This document shows, one piece after another, positions 7,082 to 10,030 of a stretch of 10,030 nt of DNA. The notes under the pieces are model-generated. The model searched no databases and was not told the origin of the DNA. It saw only the letters and a list, made by a program, of their open reading frames with translations. Made by a program: the position numbers and the translations under genes. This DNA is from Sphingomonas sp. UBA4766 (lineage in GTDB: Bacteria > Pseudomonadota > Alphaproteobacteria > Sphingomonadales > Sphingomonadaceae), in the NCBI GenBank assembly GCA_002403415.1, contig DHHS01000127.1, positions 478-10,507 on the forward strand, read 5' to 3'. The stretch's first letter is position 1. Every line of letters starts with the position of its first letter.

Positions 7082-7181
7082 AGGCGTCCTCGTCGCCAGC
7101 CGGATCATTGGCGTGTTCGGCCTCAAAGGCTGATAAATCGCCCTTTTTTCGGGCTTCGTTGAGTGTGATCTTGGCTTTCAT
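7002..7181 (-). CDS. Small hypothetical protein (59 aa), antisense to the transposase 3' end
   Basis: An open frame from an ATG (complement of 7179-7181) to TGA (7002-7004), with an AGGT ribosome-binding-like sequence about 6 bases upstream. The product begins MKATITLNEARKKGDL-like in pattern (exactly MKAKITLNEARKKG), continues LSAFEAEHANDPAGDEDAF and NRALASMAG, and ends in a Lys/Pro/Asp-rich tail. It is hydrophilic, with no signal peptide. The N-E-A-R-K-K-G, then F-x-x-E-H and G-D-x-x-A-F-x-x-x-L-x-S-M pattern recalls a class of tiny uncharacterised proteins I associate with ISXO2-like transposase genes; this is memory, not a search. Eighty bases overlap the convergent transposase, so the two genes share coding sequence on opposite strands. 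It might modulate transposition, but the sequence does not show it. Confidence 0.68.
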   Translation of the reverse strand: MKAKITLNEARKKGDLSAFEAEHANDPAGDEDAFNRALASMAGKSKPAPETSKPDHADD

Positions 7182-7209
7182 TGACCTGTAAAATGCCTAT
7201 ATATCGAGT

Positions 7210-7443
7210 GTGATTCAGCAGCGTGAAACTACCGGCGCAAGCCGGGCCAGCTTGTGGCTCGTCATCGTGCTCACAGTCGTGAGCATTACAGCTTTTGCGC
7301 GGCTTGCGCCACAGATTACACTGATGATTGCAGTATTTGCTCTACTTGGCTTGGTTGGATTTTTTTGGTCGGTCGGCCACCGCAAGCGGCGAAGCCAACG
7401 GTTGGGGATTAATCACCCGAGTGATCCGCCGAGTCTTATCTAG
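7210..7443 (+). CDS. Possible small two-helix membrane protein (77 aa)
   Basis: Starts with GTG at 7210 (product begins MIQQRETTGAS) and ends TAG at 7441-7443. Two hydrophobic helices are evident, about residues 14-33 (LWLVIVLTVVSITAF) and 36-55 (ITLMIAVFALLGLVGFFW), followed by a basic tail (GHRKRRSQR) that would stay in the cytoplasm. There is no good Shine-Dalgarno, but a TATATA stretch lies at 7198-7203. The last 102 bp overlap the convergent 301-aa gene. In favour: the two helices lie mostly outside the overlap and would otherwise leave a 160-bp gap in a compact element. Against: GTG start, weak initiation signals, overlap. No family recognised. Confidence 0.42.
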   Translation: MIQQRETTGASRASLWLVIVLTVVSITAFARLAPQITLMIAVFALLGLVGFFWSVGHRKRRSQRLGINHPSDPPSLI

Positions 7444-8247
7444 GGCTTTCCAGACCTGCCCATCTTGCTGCTCTTTGAACTCAATTTCCAGCTTCATCAT
7501 AACTCCCTCTTGGAGGGCGATTGGCACTCGACCGTCGCGAATCGCCGCCAGAAAATCCCTGTCATCCATCTTGGCGGAAAATGGCAAACCGTCTCGCAAA
7601 AAGGTCCACCTAGCGGGCCGATTGACGAAGGATGCTTTCAGCAGAACGACGTCCCAAACGTCGCGCGCCAGCCGTTCGCTTGGCGGTGCATTTTCGACCT
7701 GCCACAACGATCCCCGAGACGGAAAGTTCGACCTTGGGACAATGACAAGCCGCTCGTGTTCATCATCTCCGACTGTCACTTCAGAGACAGCCGGGTCTCG
7801 CTCAACCGACTCAAGAAACCTGCGAGAGGCCTGCTGAGCAGATGAAGAAGATTCGACCTTTTGTGCCATGTTTTCCAATAACGCTCGGTCCATAGCGCTT
7901 AGCTCGACCGTTTGCGGTGGAGCTGGAAAAATATTAGCATCTATATGTGTAACCGTTACCCCGCCTACGGATGCGGCAATGGCAATTGCCATCACTTTCA
8001 GATGCGGATACTCGCTTGCGCCAGCGTCGATCTCGCCAAGCGTTTGATCCAATTTTTTCAGAATTTGAGAAAACTTCAGCGACCCTTCTTGAAGGCCAAC
8101 AAGTTTGACAGAAACTCTATCCGAGGGGTCAATCGCCTTTGCCGCTTCGGTGACATAATGCACCCATGCCGCCAGACTTTCTGCTGCGATCAATGCATCC
8201 GCATTGCGGTCATCTTCAAGCCCAAACCTTAATGTAAGGTCCGACAT
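7342..8247 (-). CDS. Passenger protein of unknown function (301 aa) in the insertion element
   Basis: Start support is strong: GGAGGG lies about 6 bases before the ATG (complement of 8245-8247). The product is mostly soluble. Residues 1-80 are mixed charged helices (LAAWVHYVTEAAKAID) with a VKLVGLQEGSLKF strand-turn-strand at 47-59. A short hydrophobic Ala/Ile/Val stretch at about 85-100 could be a membrane hairpin or buried helix. A Ser-rich linker is at 133-137. The C-terminal part (about 195-280) has regularly spaced W/F and D residues: WTFLRDGLPFSAKMDDRDFLAAIRDG, then VMMKLEIEF and a return to RRITRVINP, which looks like a small beta-rich domain. I recall similar C-terminal patterns in uncharacterised proteins of mobile regions but cannot name a family. 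No nuclease, helicase or resistance signature is visible. Base composition is less GC-rich than the flanking genes. It reads away from the right inverted repeat, like cargo with its own promoter. Confidence 0.87.
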   Translation of the reverse strand: MSDLTLRFGLEDDRNADALIAAESLAAWVHYVTEAAKAIDPSDRVSVKLVGLQEGSLKFSQILKKLDQTLGEIDAGASEYPHLKVMAIAIAASVGGVTVTHIDANIFPAPPQTVELSAMDRALLENMAQKVESSSSAQQASRRFLESVERDPAVSEVTVGDDEHERLVIVPRSNFPSRGSLWQVENAPPSERLARDVWDVVLLKASFVNRPARWTFLRDGLPFSAKMDDRDFLAAIRDGRVPIALQEGVMMKLEIEFKEQQDGQVWKALDKTRRITRVINPQPLASPLAVADRPKKSNQAK

Positions 8248-8273
8248 ATCTTGCCCTCCGCGTTTGTGCGGAA

Positions 8274-8301
8274 GCTATGCCGAATCAGTCCATTAGGTCA
8301 A
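8274..8301 (-). promoter_or_regulatory. Weak candidate promoter for the passenger gene
   Basis: On the minus strand TTGACC (complement of 8296-8301) is followed 16 bases later by CATAGC (complement of 8274-8279), about 27 bases before the ATG. The -35 is good and the -10 poor. It lies just inside the right inverted repeat, so the cargo could be expressed independently of the insertion site. Confidence 0.3.
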
Positions 8302-8303
8302 TC

Positions 8304-8327
8304 ACGTATGCAAGGGGGATAGACGCC
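8304..8327 (-). repeat. Right terminal inverted repeat of the element (24 bp)
   Basis: Reverse complement of 6144-6167 with no mismatch over 24 bases; on the plus strand it starts ACGTATGCAAG and ends ATAGACGCC. Confidence 0.96.
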
Positions 8328-8335
8328 CGATTTAT
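8328..8335. repeat. Target site duplication, right copy (CGATTTAT)
   Basis: Identical to 6136-6143. Joining 6143 directly to 8336 restores the likely pre-insertion sequence, an intergenic region of about 415 bp between the c-di-GMP gene and nrdA. Confidence 0.95.
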
Positions 8336-8396
8336 TTTCGTTCCCGCTTCATTCTCTTGCGTTTTCGCAAAGCGGGCTTTGTCCGCGCGTCGCGGC

Positions 8397-8405
8397 TGTG
8401 GATAA
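8397..8405 (-). promoter_or_regulatory. Consensus DnaA box upstream of nrdA
   Basis: TGTGGATAA is the exact reverse complement of the consensus DnaA box TTATCCACA. DnaA is known to bind upstream of nrd genes in some bacteria, linking deoxyribonucleotide supply to replication. One perfect 9-mer can occur by chance; its position before nrdA makes it credible. Confidence 0.5.
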
Positions 8406-8406
8406 C

Positions 8407-8451
8407 GAATCGCACTCCATGAACCGAGTCATTTGAGCGACGAACCGAGTC
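8407..8451. promoter_or_regulatory. Cluster of GANTC sites with paired GAACCGAGTC repeats
   Basis: GAATC (8407-8411) and GAGTC (8426-8430, 8447-8451) lie within 45 bp directly beside the DnaA box, with a fourth at 8656-8660. GANTC is the CcrM methylation site of many Alphaproteobacteria. The last two are each part of a 10-bp direct repeat GAACCGAGTC with 21-bp spacing (two helical turns), an arrangement often used by dimeric regulators. A methylation-sensitive control site is inferred. Confidence 0.4.
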
Positions 8452-8493
8452 CTTAAACTGTCATTTACCGTCTTGCTTGCCGATACGAATGGG

Positions 8494-8507
8494 CACAAGC
8501 TGTTGTG
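8494..8507. promoter_or_regulatory. Possible NrdR-box-like palindrome
   Basis: CACAA-GCTG-TTGTG. The five bases on each side agree with the outer parts of the NrdR box (CACWA ... TWGTG) at the correct 14-base spacing, but the centre is GCTG instead of the AT-rich core, and I found no second box at the usual spacing. NrdR represses ribonucleotide reductase genes, so the location is apt, but the match is partial. Confidence 0.28.
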
Positions 8508-8613
8508 GTCGAGTTCGGGGGCGAACCCAATTGATAGTAGATTTGACGCCGCGGCGCAGGATCGCGGCATCTGCGCTTTTGTGTCGCACCCCCGGCGATG
8601 GACACTTTTTGTT

Positions 8614-8633
8614 CTCGTCGGTCGCTCGTCGGT
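8614..8633 (+). repeat. Two 9-bp direct repeats, 11-bp period
   Basis: CTCGTCGGT at 8614-8622 and 8625-8633, one helical turn apart, about 95-115 bases before the nrdA start. Could be an operator or an mRNA-leader element; function unknown. Confidence 0.35.
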
Positions 8634-8641
8634 GATATTGT

Positions 8642-8655
8642 GGGGGACTTCCCCC
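8642..8655 (+). other. GC hairpin in the probable nrdA leader
   Basis: GGGGG (8642-8646) and CCCCC (8651-8655) with the four-base loop ACTT. There is no following T-run, so it is not a classical terminator. If transcribed it would be a stable 5' leader hairpin about 72 bases before the start codon. Confidence 0.35.
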
Positions 8656-8727
8656 GAGTCGGACCGAAAGGTTCGTGAGGAGAGGGATGAGGCGGTGATG
8701 GATTTTCGTGAAGGCCAGGAAGGAAGC

Positions 8728-10030
8728 ATGGACACACTCGCTCAGGACGTAATCGCCGCCGCCACAGCTGCGATCGCCGACACGCCACCACGCGCCGCGC
8801 GCGACAGCCGCGCGGTCCGGCCCCAGCCTTATCCGGTGACGGTCGATCATGGCCGCGACGCCTTGCTCACCGATTTCGGCAAGGAAACGTTGCGCGATCG
8901 CTATCTGCTCCCCGGCGAAACATTTCAGGACCTGTTCGTGCGCGTGGCGTCGGCTTATGCCGATGATGCCGCCCACGCCCAGCGGATTTACGACTATATC
9001 TCAAAGCTGTGGTTCATGCCCGCAACCCCCGTGCTGTCGAACGGCGGCACCGGGCGCGGCCTGCCGATTTCGTGCTACCTCAATTCGGTGCCCGACAGCT
9101 TGGAGGGGATTGTCGACACCTGGAACGAGAATGTGTGGCTGGCCAGCCGCGGCGGCGGCATTGGCACCTATTGGGGCAATGTGCGCGGCATTGGCGAACC
9201 CGTCGGGCTTAACGGCAAGACGAGCGGTATCATTCCGTTTGTGCGCGTCATGGATTCGCTGACGCTCGCGATTTCGCAAGGGTCGCTGCGGCGCGGCTCG
9301 GCGGCCTGCTATCTCGACATCAGCCATCCGGAGATTGAGGAATTTCTCGAAATCCGCAAACCATCGGGCGATTTCAACCGCAAGGCACTGAACCTGCACC
9401 ACGGCGTGCTGATTCCCGATGCGTTTATGGAGGCAGTGCGCAAGGGGGGCGACTGGAACCTCATCAGCCCGAAAGACGGATCGGTGCGCGGCACGGTGGA
9501 CGCGCGCAGTCTATTCCAAAAGCTCGTGGAAACCCGGCTGGCGACCGGCGAACCCTATATCGTCTTCGCCGATCATGTGAACAAGGCGATGCCCAAGCAT
9601 CACCGCGATGTCGGGCTGAAGGTTTCGACCTCGAACCTGTGCAGCGAAATCACGCTGCCAACCGGGCGCGACCATCTGGGCAATGATCGCACCGCCGTGT
9701 GCTGCCTCTCGTCGCTCAACCTTGAAACCTGGGACGATTGGAAGGATGCGCGCGGCTTTATCGAGGATGTGATGCGCTTCCTCGACAATGTGCTCCAGGA
9801 TTATATCGACCGCGCCGAGCCGGGCATGGCGCGCGCGGCCTATTCCGCAGCGCGCGAACGCTCGGTAGGTCTGGGGGTGATGGGGTTCCATTCGTTCCTG
9901 CAAGCGCGCGGGCTGCCGTTTGAAGGGGCGATGGCCAAGCAGTATAATCTGCGTATTTTCAAGCATATCCGTGCACAGGTCGATGAGGCGTCGATGCAGC
10001 TTGCGGTTGAGCGCGGCCCCTGCCCCGATG
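8728..10030 (+). CDS. nrdA: Ribonucleoside-diphosphate reductase, alpha subunit (5' part, runs off right edge)
   Basis: 434 codons are visible with no stop. This is the catalytic large subunit that reduces ribonucleoside diphosphates to deoxy forms in the cytosol, working with the radical-generating beta subunit. Recognisable motifs are PATPVLSNGG (98-107); SCYLNSVPDSLEGI (115-128) with Cys116 as the redox-active cysteine; the active-site signature NLCSEI (303-308) giving Asn303, Cys305 (thiyl radical) and Glu307; and VCCLSSLNL (324-332) supplying the partner redox cysteine. No full N-terminal ATP-cone is seen before about residue 35, so allosteric activity control by that domain is probably absent. 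The ATG at 8728 has AGGAAGG upstream; an in-frame ATG at 8698 (product starting MDFREGQEGS) also has a GAGG nearby and is a real alternative. nrdB is expected downstream but not in view. Class I is preferred to B12-dependent class II by resemblance. Confidence 0.95.
   Translation, partial: MDTLAQDVIAAATAAIADTPPRAARDSRAVRPQPYPVTVDHGRDALLTDFGKETLRDRYLLPGETFQDLFVRVASAYADDAAHAQRIYDYISKLWFMPATPVLSNGGTGRGLPISCYLNSVPDSLEGIVDTWNENVWLASRGGGIGTYWGNVRGIGEPVGLNGKTSGIIPFVRVMDSLTLAISQGSLRRGSAACYLDISHPEIEEFLEIRKPSGDFNRKALNLHHGVLIPDAFMEAVRKGGDWNLISPKDGSVRGTVDARSLFQKLVETRLATGEPYIVFADHVNKAMPKHHRDVGLKVSTSNLCSEITLPTGRDHLGNDRTAVCCLSSLNLETWDDWKDARGFIEDVMRFLDNVLQDYIDRAEPGMARAAYSAARERSVGLGVMGFHSFLQARGLPFEGAMAKQYNLRIFKHIRAQVDEASMQLAVERGPCPD

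Larger units (their letters stand above)
6144..8327. mobile_element. IS1595-family (ISXO2-like) insertion element with passenger genes
   Basis: A 2184-bp element bounded by perfect 24-bp inverted repeats and an 8-bp target duplication. It encodes an ISXO2-type DDE transposase close to its left end. About 1.25 kb to the right is not needed for transposition and holds three possible passenger ORFs (7002-7181 minus, 7210-7443 plus, 7342-8247 minus). IS1595-family members with passenger genes are known, so the arrangement has precedent, but I do not recognise this cargo. The right part appears lower in GC than the flanking chromosomal genes, suggesting foreign origin. It sits 23 bp after the stop of the c-di-GMP gene and 400 bp before nrdA, disrupting neither. 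Confidence 0.95.
8336..8727 (+). promoter_or_regulatory. nrdA upstream control region (392 bp, no gene seen)
   Basis: I see no credible gene here on either strand; minus-strand frames that cross it are shadows continuing into nrdA. It contains, left to right: TTGCG-TTTT-CGCAA hairpin (8357-8370) flanked by CCCGCT/AGCGGG; a consensus DnaA box (8397-8405); GANTC sites at 8407, 8426, 8447 and 8656; GAACCGAGTC twice (8421-8430, 8442-8451); a CACAA/TTGTG palindrome (8494-8507); TTGACG (8543-8548) as a possible -35 without a clear -10; CTCGTCGGT twice (8614-8622, 8625-8633); and a GGGGG-ACTT-CCCCC hairpin (8642-8655). Such density suits a regulated promoter and leader. Confidence 0.6.

Noticed and set aside
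6929..7126. 65-aa minus-strand frame at the transposase end
   Set aside because: It competes with the 59-aa frame on the same strand, which has a better ribosome binding site and a more natural composition.
7140..7155. GCCC-T6-CGGGC hairpin after the transposase as its terminator
   Set aside because: Only a four-base stem, with the T-run in the loop; it is better explained by the Arg-Lys-Lys-Gly codons of the 59-aa ORF.
8357..8376. TTGCG-TTTT-CGCAA with flanking CCCGCT/AGCGGG as a terminator of the upstream gene
   Set aside because: The flanking arms leave an 8-base bulge and there is no clear T-run, so it is only listed within the nrdA upstream region.
8634..8643. GATATTGTGG as an NrdR box
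   Set aside because: Only the right half resembles the consensus; the left half does not fit.
8461..8976. 171-aa minus-strand frame spanning the nrdA upstream region and start
   Set aside because: It overlaps the conserved start of nrdA antisense, with no recognisable motif or good ribosome binding site.
1..10030. CRISPR array, tRNA, rRNA or riboswitch
   Set aside because: No regularly spaced repeats, cloverleaf, rRNA stretch or known riboswitch core was seen on reading either strand.

Overview
The window reads as chromosomal DNA of a high-GC alphaproteobacterium, most likely a sphingomonad (Sphingomonas/Sphingopyxis type). The basis is codon use, the class I fumarase, the NrdA type, and GANTC (CcrM-type) sites upstream of nrdA. 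This is an impression from protein resemblance, not a database result.

Layout. (1) Positions 1-99, minus strand: the N-terminus of an exported protein, divergent from (2) a two-gene plus-strand unit at 271-1085. That unit is an EVE-domain protein joined by a GTGA stop/start overlap to an unnamed CxxC protein. (3) Convergent to it, a two-gene minus-strand operon (3309 down to 1115): class I [4Fe-4S] fumarate hydratase, then a secreted HExxH metalloprotease-like protein starting in an ATGA overlap. (4) Divergent from fumarase, a plus-strand membrane PAS-GGDEF-EAL-PilZ cyclic-di-GMP protein (3451-6120). (5) A complete insertion element of the IS1595/ISXO2 type at 6144-8327. (6) The control region and first 434 codons of nrdA, running off the right edge.

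The most notable object is the insertion element. Its ends are defined by perfect 24-bp terminal inverted repeats (6144-6167 and 8304-8327), flanked by a perfect 8-bp target duplication CGATTTAT (6136-6143 and 8328-8335). It is 2184 bp long, about twice what its transposase needs. Besides the transposase (6194-7081) it holds three possible passenger genes. The first is a 59-aa ORF (7002-7181, minus) running antisense into the end of the transposase gene. The second is a 77-aa two-helix membrane ORF (7210-7443, plus). The third is a well-initiated 301-aa protein of unrecognised function (7342-8247, minus). These passenger genes are the best candidates here for something undescribed.

The element landed in the gap between the c-di-GMP gene and nrdA without breaking either. 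The remaining 392 bp before nrdA holds a consensus DnaA box, four GANTC sites, a paired 10-bp repeat, a CACAA/TTGTG palindrome resembling an NrdR box, a one-helical-turn 9-bp repeat and a GC hairpin. This is consistent with replication- or cell-cycle-linked control of deoxyribonucleotide synthesis, but none of these sites is proven. No rRNA, tRNA or CRISPR array was seen.
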